Positions 47,584 through 59,915 of a DNA stretch of 64,000 nucleotides are shown here, in pieces. Source of the stretch: Datisca glomerata (Eukaryota > Streptophyta > Magnoliopsida > Cucurbitales > Datiscaceae); assembly GCA_003255025.1 (NCBI GenBank), contig QANY01008723.1, forward strand, positions 744,001 to 808,000, read 5' to 3'. The notes below the pieces were generated by a model. The model did no database searches. It worked only from the letters and a program-made list of their open reading frames with translations, and had not been told where the DNA came from. Every line of letters starts with the position of its first letter. The stretch's first letter is position 1. The position numbers were made by a program, and so were the translations under genes.

Positions 47584-48199
47584 AAACAATTGGTCTAACC
47601 ATTTTTAGATCGATAGAGAGTCAAGCCAAAATTTCATCATATGTTATCCTTTTGTGTGGTTCTTTGTTTGTTTTATTCATTGTTTTTTTTTCTAATTCAT
47701 ACTTGTAGTTGTATATAGTTCTTTTTTATAAAGTATATTTTTTTTACATAATTTCTAATTTCACACATATACATTAGTCATGTACCTGGGCTTTCTCTTT
47801 AAGATTAGCGAGAATGAGTAGTGGAATGCCTTCGTGGAACTGTGGTTCTCGTGCAGGCTCATGAAAGTTCTCACTCAGGTCAACCCTTTCAGGATATCAT
47901 TTGGGGGCTGTTAATCCGTTCGGATAATAGTAAGGACAACCTGAGAGCCTATTAAGAGATTTGAGAGCCCAACCACACATGCATTTTTTTCTTAGAGCCC
48001 ATCTCATAGAAATAGAGATTCCGCTTAATTATGATATCATGACTAATTTTGTTCATGTATATATGTCCTACGCTCTTTAAATATTTCTTTTCTTTCCCAT
48101 TATTTCACTTCTGACTTCGTCTTTCTTTTTTCATACATGCATCATGTTGCGTAACAGGGATTGTAAAGAAGTATTCAATTCATTCATATTTTAGAGACC
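47584..48199 (+). other. Leader between PBS and the coding region
   Basis: Untranslated leader with many stops in all frames. No feature other than position. Confidence 0.5.
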
Positions 48200-49370
48200 A
48201 TGAATTCTACTCCAAGTGTGATAAAAGATCAAGTTACAGTAGCCCAATGGTCAGAGAAAACGCAGAAATGAAAAGGAGATTGTCTGAAAAAGGAGGAAGT
48301 CGTTCTTCTACCTACAATCACTAAGATAGAGTTCTCACACACTGACTTGGAGAGGTTGAAGAAGATATGGTAGGATTTTTCACCGGAGTAGAAAAATTTG
48401 TTTGTCGGCAAATATGTTCACATCGCTTATCTTCTGTATATTACAGTCAACACTCTCATTCCTAAGGCTTTAATGCATTTCTAGGACCCTCTGTACAGAT
48501 GTTTCACCTTTGGAACAATTGATCTTACTCTTACAATTGAAGAATATCAAGCCCTAGTGAACGTTCCGCTGTAACGCATGGATAAAGTTTATAATTACGA
48601 CAAAAAGCTCACATTGAAGAGAGCTTTATCCAAACTCTTGGGCACTGTCCATGCATCTGAGATTGAGAAAATGTTGAAAGTTAAAGGGGGGATGAGTGTG
48701 TGCCATTAGATTACCTTATAGATCTGACCCAAAATGTCTTGAAGGAAGATAAGAGTATGGCTCTTTATGCTCTGTGTATATATGGCACCATGTTGTTTCC
48801 GAAGATTCAAGGTTATGTGGATGATAAAGTGATAAAAATGTTCTTGCAATTTGAACATGGTGTTAACCCTGTCATCTCAATTCTAGCTGAGACTTTTCGT
48901 TCCTTAAATCACATAGGAGTACTTGGAAAAGGGAAGTTCATCGGCTCTCCATCTCTTTTGTGTATTTGGATTCTTAACCATCTAAGATATCCACCAGATT
49001 TTAAATGTCTTTAAGTAACATTTTCAAGTCCGATGGATGAAGACGAGAGTCCCCATTGCAGAATTTAGAATGGCCAAATGGAATCCGCAGTTTCCCACGA
49101 AAAGGGTGGCGTTCTCACACCTATCAAAGTTGAAAGATGAGGATGTTATCTGGGAAGCCCAATGGATGCCGTTGACATCGATGATCTATAGATGTGGCGA
49201 CTCTCAATGGGTCCCACTCCCAGGACCATGGGGCTGTACTAGTTATTCTCCTCTAATGGTGCTCCATCAATTATACATGAGATAGTCTGTGCCTGCCACA
49301 CACGCATTAAAGGACATTGAGATCGGTTATGATTCTCAAGATATTGAAAAAAATTGCAGCAACTAATTGG
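48200..49370 (+). pseudogene. DUF7745-like N-terminal domain of the gypsy polyprotein
   Basis: A start at 48200 (MNSTPSVIKDQ) fits. Domain blocks in order: RCFTFGTIDLTLTIEEYQAL (about 48500), MALYALCIYGTMLFPKIQGY and NPVISILAETFRSLNHIG (48760-48915), AEFRMAKWNPQF, and DSQWVPLPGPWGCTSYSPL (49200-49260). This is the plant-specific domain (DUF7745 type) found at the front of some gypsy polyproteins and as stand-alone retroelement-derived ORFs. Its function is unknown. It has several stops, for example HF*DP where W is expected, and frame changes. Confidence 0.7.
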
Positions 49371-50330
49371 AGCTTGGAAAATAACGAGAAAGGTGCAAAA
49401 TGAGAAGAATCGCATGAATTACACAAAGGAGTGTGAAATGTGGCTTGAGAGTAGAGGCAAAGTAAATATTGACTTACTAGTTGAGGATTTACAATCACAC
49501 AAGTTACCGAAAGTTATTCAAGAGATTGTTAAAAAGGAGAAGCGGGATGAGTTATATGAGGAGCTTCAAAATAATTTAGCTCTCTTGAAAGAAAATAGAC
49601 GTCTAGCAGTCGAGACGAATTTATCTGGCAAACACAGGATCAAAGTTGAAAAACAACTCAGAGATTTGAGAAACAAGGTTAAGGATCAAGAATATCTGAA
49701 GTAGAAAAACTTAGAGTAGGGAACTGACACCCGCAAACTGAACAACAAAATTAGAAAGATGGTAGATGACAATGATAATTTGCGAGGGGTAATCTATGAA
49801 CAAGAGGATCGAATCATGAAGGTAGAAAGGAAAAACAAGCTTGTACAAGAGGTTTTAGAAGAGGTTTAGGGGGGTGTCGATAAGAAGAATGCGTACTTCG
49901 TTAAGCTAGAAAAACAATATGACTCACTACAATGAATCACTGATAACTTACAAGTTGATTTAGAGAATAAAAAAGTTAGGAAGACTGAGTCACCAAATGA
50001 TAGTGAAGAATTATTGAAAGTCATTGTAAGCCCTGAACACCAAGTTAGAGCGTATCACAACGTGGCAGAGAAATTGGTAAGAAATAATGATGCTAATGTC
50101 GACGCACTGAGATATGATTACCAATTACTGCAATAAGAGCATGACTTCATTCGACAGTGATAGGGAAGGCTATGGAATGGCTTCAAGGCGTGGCTGTGAG
50201 AGCGAGCAATTTGGCTGAACAAACATCATTTTTGAAAAGAAAAGTGTTTTTCCCATCCATCCTAATGGGGAAAACTTGTCTAAGTTTTTAGAAAAAATCA
50301 ACAGAGATTTAGGTCATTTTGTATAAACTC
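49371..50330 (+). pseudogene. Coiled-coil region of the gypsy polyprotein
   Basis: Long Lys/Glu/Leu-rich helix-forming sequence (KKEKRDELYEELQNNLALLK, LSGKHRIKVEKQLRDLRNKV), broken by stops. It joins the DUF7745-like domain to the gag region, an arrangement usual for this element type. Confidence 0.65.
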
Positions 50331-51000
50331 ATATTGCGAAGTAGTGTAGTTGACTTCTACATACTAATGTAGTGGATGACTCTACTAATTGAATGAAATT
50401 GAGTACTTTTAGACTTTCACTTTGCGCAATATCATTTCTCATACATAAATTTACTTTCATTATTATTATTTATTCTTCTTCATTAGCAAAATCTACCATC
50501 TCATTGTTTTATTTTTATTTATTTAAGAAAACTTTTCAAAGATAGCCCGTCAACTCCGACATCCCTATCGAATGCGAGCTCAAGTTAGGGTAATGGATGA
50601 GCAAGAAAGAGAGCAGTCGCGAGAGGAAATGAAATAACAAATTAGAGAGCTGAAAGAGAAAATGGCTAGAGTCCTAGAACTCCTCGCCGCAAGTAAGGGA
50701 AAAGCCTGTCTTGAAAATCCACAAGGGGCTCAATCATCATAAAATCAACAGCCAAACGATACTTCACCTTACCCTCATGGGTTCATTCCAACCTATTAAA
50801 GTCATCAGACCGACCTTTTTCATCATGCTTCACCACCAGTAAATATCCTGCACTATCCATTTCTAAATGTCCAGGAAATGATGCAGACAGGAAAAATTGA
50901 GTACAACCCATCTAAAATGGCACCTAGCCACAACCAAGGTTTCATTGCACAAGGCGAACTCGCTAATGAGTCAATCATTATACCCGATGTTTATGACCCA
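50331..51000 (+). other. Linker with decayed coding sequence
   Basis: AT-rich segment, then a short Arg/Glu-rich and Gln/Pro-rich stretch (from about 50550) leading into gag. Many stops. Confidence 0.4.
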
Positions 51001-52050
51001 AAGGGGTAGAGGCCTGTTACTAAACCAAGTGAAGACCCCCTATTGAAAGATAAGCTGGACTTTTTAGAGGAAAGATTGCGTGCCATTGAAGGGTCGGATG
51101 TATATGGTACCATTGATGCCACCAAATTATGTTTGATCCCAGGTGTAACCATCCCACACAAATTCAAACTACCTAAGTTTGAAAAATATGATGGCAGTAC
51201 ATGCCCGAGAAGTCACCTTATTATGTACTATAGAAAGATGGATGTTTGTGCAAATGAAGATAAGCTACTCATTCATTTCTTTCAATATAGCTTAATGGGG
51301 GCTGCATCTCGCTGGTATATCTAATTGGATAACAACCATATTTGGAGGTGAAAAGATTGAGCTGATGCTTTCTTAAGACCATACAAGTACAACATAGACA
51401 TGATTCCTGATTGTCTGCATCTACAAATGATGGAGAAAAAACCTATTGAAGGCTTTAAAGAATATGCACAAATGTGGAGGGAATTAGCTTCTTAGGTACA
51501 CCCCCCNNNNNNNNNNNNNNNNNNNNNCCCCCCCCCCCCCCGCCTTTTCAGAAAAGGAGATGACTGTAGTGTTTATCAACACCTTAAGATCTCCATTCTA
51601 TGATAGGATGATTGAGAACACTTCAAACAACTTCTCTGACATTATAGTGATTGGTGAAAGGATTGAATATAGGGTAAAGAATGGAAGAATTTTGGAAGTC
51701 GTATCAGATACATCATCCGTAAAAAAGGGCCGCCGTTGAAGCGAAAAGAATGAGATGTATAGACGATCAATTTTGGGTACCCATCACAAGCTGCAAACCC
51801 GAGGCCAGGATTTCCAAATTATAGTGAAAGGCCCAAATCTATGACATTATATGTGGCAAATACCTCACAAATTCCGTACAATTATCAATCTTAACAATCA
51901 ACATTTTGAAACAACCCGTGACCTAGTTTTAGACCACCAACTCACTAGCAAAATGTTGGTCAGGCTGATCAATCTCTGAGGGGAAATAGAAATAATCAAG
52001 GTTTTGTCTAATATGATCCAATCCCCATGTCATATACATAACTCTTACCG
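51001..52050 (+). pseudogene. Ty3/gypsy gag
   Basis: LEERLRAIEGSDVYGTIDAT, IPHKFKLPKFEKYDGSTCPR, LLIHFFQYSLMGAASRWYI, then after a stop DAFLRPYKYNIDMIP and GFKEYAQMWRELAS: the standard retrotransposon gag domain (PF03732 type). The stops YI*LDN and AS*V stand where Gln is usual (CAA/CAG to TAA/TAG). A 21-N gap in a poly-C run (51507-51527) interrupts the domain. Confidence 0.85.
51507..51527. other. Assembly gap (21 N) inside a poly-C run
   Basis: Six C before and about 14 C after the N run. The gag reading needs only a short Pro-rich stretch here, so the true length is uncertain. Confidence 0.95.
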
Positions 52051-53808
52051 CAATTGATACTAAATAATCAATTGGTGCCAATTCCTTATGAAGCTCTACA
52101 GCCACCATACCCAAGGTGGTATGATCCGACTGCTCGCTGTGATTATCATTCTGGGGTAGTGGAACATTCGACTGAGAATTGCACGACGTTAAAAGGTAGA
52201 GTACAAGCATTGATCAAGGCTGGATGGTTGAATTTCAAAAAGGCTAATGAGAACCCAAATATCAATTCCAACCCTCTACTAAAGCATGGACATCCTACCG
52301 TAAATGCAATTGAAGAATATTTTTCATATGAAAAGAAGGACGTGGAAGATGTGAGCACGTCGAAGTACTTTTCCATCTTCTTTCTAAAGCAATGTTCATT
52401 TACCCAACACGCTTAGAGGATGAAGCCGTTTCTAAGAAGCATATGCATGACTTTGATTGTTTATTTCATAAGAATGTGACAGAGCATACAATTGAGGAAT
52501 GTGTTGATTTTAAAATGGAAGTGCAAAAGTTGTTGGATGCAAAGATACTTACAATAAGTCAAAAAGGAGAAAGGGAATACCAGGAAGATGACTCTTTAGT
52601 CCTCATGATAACTAAAGAATCATCTGAAGTTAATGTTGAAATGTCGACCAATATTGCAAAACCTCTGACAATACATTATGAGGAAAATTCATACGCACCA
52701 CTACGTCTTATGGTCCGATGCCCATCACCATCCAAATATCGGGTGTGTTTGTCTACAAGGATTCAAGAGCAATACCATGGACGTACTGATATAAGGTTAT
52801 TACAAGTGATAATGATAAAACTCAAGTGCTAAATTCGTCAGACCTCGATCTCCCCATAACTAATATATCAGGAGTAGGTGGGATGGCAAGGAGTGGCAGA
52901 TGCTACACACCAGAAGTTTTGAAAATGATAAAAGCGATGAGTTTGAAAGGTAAAGGAAAGGGAAAGCCAAAGAAGGCAATAATGGTCATGAGTTCCAAGG
53001 AGAAATGCACGGTTGCCAAGTGATAGACTGAGATATAATAAGAGGTATAGAGAAAGAAAGAGCAGTGTCTGAAGAAGAAGTATGTGAATTTTTGAAGCTC
53101 ATCAAGCGAAGTGAGTATAAGGTGATAGAACAACTTAATCCCTTACCTGCTCGCATATCTTTACTGTCACTCTTTCTGAATTCTGAACCACATCGCCAAG
53201 CATTATTGAAGGTTTTGAATTAAACATATGTCTGTCATGACATTACAGTGGAGAAGTTGAGTGGAATTGTGAGAAATATTACCGCACCAAATTTTATCAC
53301 TTTCATAGATGATGAAATCTCTGCCGATGGTACTGGACACACCAGAGCTCTACATATATCCCGTGAAATGTAGGAATTATGTTGTTTCAAAAGTATTGAT
53401 TGATAACGACTCATCTCTAAATGTAATGCCAAGATCCACACTAGCAAAGCTCCCTGTGGACGCGACACATATGCGACCGAGTATAATGATAGTAAGAGCA
53501 TTCGACGGTACCCGAAGAGAAGTAGTCGGAGATATAGAGATACAAATTTGAATCGGGCCATGCCTATCCAATATTATTTTCCAAGTGATGAACATAAATC
53601 CAGCATACAGTTTTCTTTTAGGTAGACCATGGATTCACTCTACTAAGGCAGTATCATTTTCCTTACATCAGAAGCTAAAATTTATAATGGATTATAAACT
53701 CATTTGTATATATGGGGAAGAAGAATTATTGGTATCCAAGTCGACGACCATGCCATATGTTGAGGTGGTAGAAGAAGCATTGGAGTGCTCATTTCGATAA
53801 TTTGAAAT
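52051..53808 (+). pseudogene. Linker and retropepsin-type protease of the gypsy element
   Basis: Two Cys/His-containing repeats (CDYHSGVVEHSTENC near 52140; a second with HEGAVGHTIEEC-like order near 52460, its first Cys part altered) precede a basic segment (52826-53023). The protease begins about 53309: VSKVLIDNDSSLNVMPRSTL, RAFDGTRREVVGDIEI, MNINPAYSFLLGRPWIHS. The active-site triplet, normally D-N-G-S-S in this clade, reads DNDSS at 53402-53416, so the Gly is replaced by Asp. Confidence 0.8.
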
Positions 53809-54726
53809 TGCAACACCACATTTATTGGTAGTGGGAAACTCACTCCAACATCAAACCTATCAAAAGTATCTCAGATGGTGGCAAAGTTGATGATAAAAGG
53901 GGGATACAAGCCAGGCTAATGACTCGGGGGTAAGCATCAAGGCATAAATAAGTTAATCGAGTGAGACAAGAATGAGCGAAGGTATGGGCTTGGATATAGA
54001 CTGACCAAGGCTGATATAGGGAGAGTGAAGCTCAAAAGAAAGAAAAGAGGATTGTTAGGCTCAAAAATAGAGAATTTGTTATGAAAATGGTGATCATACC
54101 CCATATTTCTGAATCCTTCTGAAGTGGGGGAATTTCATTCGAAGAATCGGTTACAGTAAAGCAGTACGACCTTGAAGATGATATCGCCCAGCTTTCAATA
54201 TTCGCAATCTTGGGAAAATCATCAAGTGCAAGTACAGAGGACTTGGTTTTTCGATACGATTTAGATCATGAGCCAAACAATTGGGATGTCACCGAGCTAC
54301 CAGTGCTTTTGGAAATTTTCAAGAGTATTGTGTTCATGCCAAAATTCTAATGATTCTATCTAATGCCTTAGGAATTTCTTTGTTATAGACTTTTATTCTC
54401 GTTTGTTTCATGTCGTCTCTTTGAATGAGAGTCTAAAAACTTCTTTCGTGTCCTTTTGCTAATGATAAATAATATAATCCTTTTGCTAATGATAAATAAT
54501 ATAATTCCAGTTATTTTTGTTCTTCCTTTTATGTCTATTTCTGAAATGTTGTTCCTACTCATGCATTGTTTATTTTCTTTTCTCGCCTTCCTTTCATCCA
54601 ATAATCTAATTCAGGTTCGAGAACGATGATTTTGAAAATAAGAGCATAAGCAATAACTTTGACAATCCCATTCTTAGCGTAAAGTTATATGGAAGTGATG
54701 AGGATAATTTCAAACCATCTTCGGAC
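53809..54726 (+). pseudogene. Protease-RT spacer
   Basis: Decayed coding sequence between protease and RT (GRYGLGYRPTKADIGRVKLK-like frame near 53970-54050), with an AT-rich, heavily broken part at 54350-54610 that contains a small direct duplication (cttttgctaatgataaataa twice near 54450-54500). Confidence 0.55.
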
Positions 54727-56850
54727 ATGTTAAGAGTGGTAGAAGAGGATGATAAAATAACTCAATCATATCAAGAGTTAACAGAGGTGATAAATTTGGG
54801 ATTGAATGGAGAGATGAAAGAAGTCCAAATCAACACTTCTATGACAATGAGCCGCAGACAATTAATTGACTTACTCAAAGAGTATATTGACGTCTTTGCA
54901 TTGTCTTACCAAGGTATGCCAGGTCTAGACACTGATATCATGGTTCATCATTTGCCACTTATACCCGAAAGTAAACCAGTATGACAAAAGTTATAGAAAA
55001 TGAAACCAGACATGCTGGTACAGATCAAAGAATAAGTTTAAAAGCAATTACATACGGGTTTTCTAGAAGTAGCAAAATACCCTGAATGGGTTGCAAACAT
55101 AGTCCCAGTGCCGAAGAAAAATGGGAAAGTAAGGGTGTGCGTCGATTATAGAGACTTAAATCGGGCAAGCCCCAAAGGTAATTTTCCGTTACCCCATATC
55201 GATGTCTTAATAGATAACATTGCAGGACATTCAACCTTCTCTTTCATGGATGGTTTTTCAGGGTATAACCAAATCAAAATGGCTCCTGAAGGCTGTGAAA
55301 AGACCACTTTTATAAATTTGGGGGGTACATTTTGTTATAAGGTTATGCCATTTGGTTTAAAGAATACAGGGGCAACTTACCAACGGGTAATGGTAACACT
55401 GTTTCATGATATGATGCATAAAAAATTGAAGTGTATGTTGATGATATGATTGCCAAATCTAGTCAAGGGGAAGATCACACTGTCACTCTGCGAAAACTAT
55501 TTTAACAATTGAGAAAGTTTCAGTTAAATCTTAACCCGACAAAGTGTACATTATTCGCATCTTCAGGGAAACTACTTGGTTTTATCGTGAGCAAGGATGG
55601 AATAAAATTTAACCTTGACAAGGTTCGAGCCATCATTGACATGCCACCACCTCAAACTCAAAAGGAAGTTAGAGGTTTCTTAGAGAGATTAAATTACATA
55701 GCCCGATTCATCTCACAGCTAACTGCAACTTGTGAACCTATCTTTAAACTTCTCCGTAAAAGTGATACATAGGGATGGAATGATGATTGTCAAATTTCTT
55801 TTGAGAAGATCAAGCAATACTTGTAAAATTTTCCTATACTTCCTCTAACTCCAGGGCATCCACTCATTTTGTATTTTACAGTAATAAAAAAATCCATGGG
55901 TTGCATACTTAGCCAACACGGAGCCTCTGGAAGGAAAGAACAAGCAATATGCTATTTAAGCAAAATGTTCACAAACTATGAGGCTAATTATTCGATGTTG
56001 GAGAAAACGTGTTGTGCATTAGCCTGGGTTGCTCATCGGCTTAGACAGTACATGTTATTCCACACCAATTGGTTGATTTCAAAGATGGATCCAATTAAGT
56101 ATATCTTTGAAAAGCCATCACTTTCTGGGTGAATTGCTAATGGCAAATGTTGCTCATAGAATATGATATTGTTTATGTCACGTGAAAGTTAATTAAAGGA
56201 AGTGTACTTGCTGGTTATCTAGTAGATCAACCAGTGCAAGATTATGAGCCTATGTAGTTTGATTGTCCTGATGAGAACATACCAGTCATATTAAAAAAAT
56301 GAAGGAGAATCTATGGATCCAGAATTGTGGACAATGTTATTTGATGACACATCTAATGATATAGGACATGGAATTGAGGCAATCCTCACATCTCCCATTC
56401 ACGGAAAAATTATGCTTTGACTGTAAAAACAATGTGGCAGAATATAAGGCATGTTCCATGGGAATTCAAGAAGCTTCTGATATAAATATGAAGAAGTTTC
56501 GAGTGTATGGAGATTCGTGATTGGTGATATGACAACTAAACGGGGAATGAGAAGCTAGAGACTCCAAACTGGTACCTTACAGCAAACATGTAATTAAGTT
56601 AAGCTGAACTTTTGAAGTGATCTCATTTGACCATATACCCATAGAGAATAATCAAACTGCAGATGCACTGGTAACTCTAGCGTCCATGTTCGCTGCAGAT
56701 TTTACGGAAGAAATGCAACCCATAAAAATTGAGAAGGGAGATTTTCCTACTCACTGTTTGAGCATTGAAGAAGAGCTAGACACAAGACCATGGTATTACG
56801 ACATCAAAAAGTATATAAAGAATGAGGAATATCTATCCAAAGCTTCTTAG
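54727..56850 (+). pseudogene. Reverse transcriptase and RNase H of the gypsy element
   Basis: RT blocks: WVANIVPVPKKNGKVRVCVD, YRDLNRASPKGNFPLPHID, FMDGFSGYNQIKMAPE, KVMPFGLKNTGATYQR, then YVDD at 55434-55445 just after a one-base deletion (near 55420) that throws the reading frame off. It continues KCTLFASSGKLLGFIVSKDG and RGFLERLNYIARFISQL (connection). RNase H: GRKEQAICYLSKMFTNYEAN, EKTCCALAWVAHRLRQYM and the late NNQTADALVTLAS block near 56650. Many stops, especially at 56130-56610. Confidence 0.9.
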
Positions 56851-58027
56851 AATCATAAACGCACTATTAGAAGTTTGTCCATGGATTTCTTCTTAAATGG
56901 TGAAATACTTTACAAAAGAAACCATGATATGATGCTCTTAAATGTGTTGACGCAAGGGAAGCGAATTAAATCATAGAGGAAGTTCACGAAGGAATTTGTG
57001 GTGTTCATGCTAATGGACATATGATGATCAAACAAATATTGAGAGTAAGATAACTATAAAATCTGACTGCATCAAGTATGCCAAGAAATGTCATAAATGT
57101 CGAATTTATGAGGATAAAATTAACGTACCCGCATCCCCTTTACATGTCATGGCCGCGCCCTGGCCGTTCTCTATGTGGGGCATGGACCTCATTGGTCCCA
57201 TCACACCAAAAGCCTCTAATGGGCATCGTTTCATTTTAGTCTCTATAAATTATTTTACCAAATAGATGGATGCGAGTTCTTATTCGAGTGTAACCAGAAG
57301 TGCGGTTGTTAAGTTCATTAAAAATGAAATAATTTGCTGATATGATTTACCTAGAAGGATCATCACAGATAATGGGATAAATTTAAATAACAAGATGATG
57401 AAAGAATTATGTGAGTAATTCAAAATTAAGCAGCATAATTCATCTCATTATCGTCCGAAAAGGAACGAAGCAGTGGAAGCAGACAATAAGAACATAAAAA
57501 GGATCATAGAGAATATGACGAAGGTTTATAAGGATTAATATAAGATGCTCCCGTTTGCACTACATGGGTACCGCACATCATTCCGAACATCAACTGGGGC
57601 AACGACATTCTCTTCAGTTTATGGCATGGAAGCGGTCCTTCCAATTGAGGTGGAAATTCTCTCCCTCAGAGTCTTAATGGAGGCGAAATTAGAAGAAATA
57701 GGGTGGGTACAAACACGATATGAGCAATTGAATTTTATCGAGGAAAAAAGATTGACTGCATTATGTAGAAGGCAATTATATCAAAGAAAAATGATGCACG
57801 CATATGAGAAAAAAATGCGTCCTCGATGTTTCTTAGAAGGAGACTTGGTGTTGAAAAAGATACTCTCATATCGAAAGGATCACCGGAGGAAGTGGACCCT
57901 AAATTACGAAGGACCTTTCATTATCAAGAAGGTCTTCTCTCGAGGAGCTCTCATGCTAACAAACATGGATGGAGACAATTTACCACATACAGTTAATTCA
58001 GATACAGTCAAGAAGTACTTTGTTTGA
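56851..58027 (+). pseudogene. Integrase of the gypsy element
   Basis: HKCRIYEDKINVPASPLHVM, PWPFSMWGMDLIGPI (first Asp codon 57185), RRIITDNG (second Asp 57368), NEAVEADNKNIKRIIENM (Glu 57476), then YRTSFRTSTGATTFSSVYGM and the C-terminus LEGDLVLKKI..WTLNYEGPFIIK ending at 58027. The three catalytic codons are in one frame, but stops at FTK*M, IIC*YD and LCE*FK lie between them. Those three stops fit G:C to A:T changes (Trp or Gln codons). The 160-residue C-terminal part is open without a stop from 57545. Confidence 0.9.
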
Positions 58028-58890
58028 CCGTTCTAAGTATGAAAAAAATGAAGTTGGCTAAAAATGTTTTTAAAAAGAGCTGTCTCGAATACTAGAGAAA
58101 TTCTTATTCCATATTTTTTTTCCAAATCCTTGTTTTTAAACATTATTCATCATCAATGAAAAAGCCTTTTTTCTTTTGTCAGTTGACAAATACATATACT
58201 TCATCTTCTCGTTATTTCCATTATTTCTTATTCATCTCTATTTTAAGATATCATTAATTACTCTTAAAATAACTCAGAAGCATAAACTTGATTAGGTGAA
58301 AGCTAATTGAAAAAAAGAAGAAAGAAAAGAATATGAATTAAGAAAGACCGTCTGAGTGCGAGATGGAATCTGAAAAGTCACCACGAGAAAGTCAGTATGC
58401 ATATGACGAAGGCTGAGACACGATTGGATGATTGCAATTAAAGTACAAAAAGAAGTAAAATATGGAGAAATTTTTTTTCATCATCGACATAAAGCCCAAT
58501 ACTGGGGCACAAACCAATGAATAAGGATACATCATTTTCTTGAAAGTATGCTCGATACTTCATTCCGAGTCCATGACCCTAGGCCAAGTGATTGATTTAA
58601 ATGGTGAAGGATATGGCGACATTAATCAACTTAAAAAAATCATCAAATAATTTCCTTACAAATGTTCACAATCATGTATGCATTCATTCAAAATCACTAC
58701 TTTGCATTTTTATTCAATATTTACAATGTACAGACATGCATCACATTGATTTGTTTTGTTACAATTCAAGTGCATAAATCATTTAAAGATATTCTTTCAA
58801 AATCCACACATGACTTTCCAACATTTAGAGCCTGCATTAGTCTAGCTCATGTACCATGTGAAACTTGTAAAAATCAGATCAAATGTCATT
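58028..58890 (+). other. 3' non-coding region after integrase
   Basis: AT-rich, no coding sequence recognised. Confidence 0.4.
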
Positions 58891-58894
58891 TCAA

Positions 58895-59400
58895 CATCTT
58901 CAGTTGAATCGAACCCGAATTGAGTTGAGATCGAACATGCGTCTATCCAGGTCCGTTTCCTTTCAAATATCTCGGCTAAGTCAAATCTGACTTTATCACG
59001 GTCGAAGCCTAGTGTTAGCAGCTGATCCATTTCAATTAATATGGTTAAATCGAACCCGCATCGAGTTAAGGTCAAAGCCTGCGTCTATCCAGGTCCACGT
59101 TGTTTTTTTATCTTTGGTTAAATCAAACCCGACTTTATCGCGGTCAAAGCCCGGTGTCAACACATGGCCTGTTTCAATTAATATGGTTAAATAGAACCCG
59201 TATCAAATTGAGGTCGAAGGCTGCATCTATCCAGGTCCACGTCCTTTCTTTATCTAATGGTTAAATCGAACCCGACTGTCACGGTCGAAGCCTGATGTCA
59301 GCGCCTGGTCCGTTTCAATTAATATGGTTAAATCGAACCTAAATTGAGTCGAGGTCAAAGCCTGTGTCTATCCAGGTCTATTTCATAAGTTATGTCATCT
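58895..59400 (+). repeat. Tandem array of about 140 bp (two 70-bp halves) before the 3' LTR
   Basis: ttcaattaatatggttaaat recurs near 59030, 59173 and 59312, giving units of 139-144 bp. Each unit contains two related halves: one with tcgagttaaggtcaaagcct and tctatccaggtcc, one with gactttatcgcggtcaaagc and ggcctgtttc. About three and a half units remain. Confidence 0.85.
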
Positions 59401-59523
59401 CATAGAACCCGAATAAGTCAAGGATTATATTCCCCTTATCCATATAGTCTTTTCTCGATCAAAATACTTATCTACATCTTTGTACACCTTCTAAGTTTAG
59501 AAGCGTGAACAAAATGGAGCAGC

Positions 59524-59880
59524 TGTAGATACCGTATTCTGTCTGGTCCAATACTTTAAAAATACAAATTTTATATTTTGTGCCATACACTAGTCTAAGA
59601 CTATGTATGATTTGAAAAATAACCCAATGCCTAAAAATAAGGAGAATTGTCCAAGGACTAAAAAATAAAAAGGGAACAAAATGATTAAAAATAAAAAGTG
59701 AAGCCCTTAGTTTGCCTATAAATAGAGAGCAGATCTTCACTTGAAAATGAGGATTGGAGAGTGAGAAAGAGAGGTGATTTTAGAGAGAGAAGGAAAGTTC
59801 TTAAGAGAGAAGGAAATTTCTTGAGAGAGAAGGAGAGGATATCTTTTAGAGAGAATGTGTGAGAAAATAGGAAAGACTTT

Positions 59881-59915
<35 letters not shown>

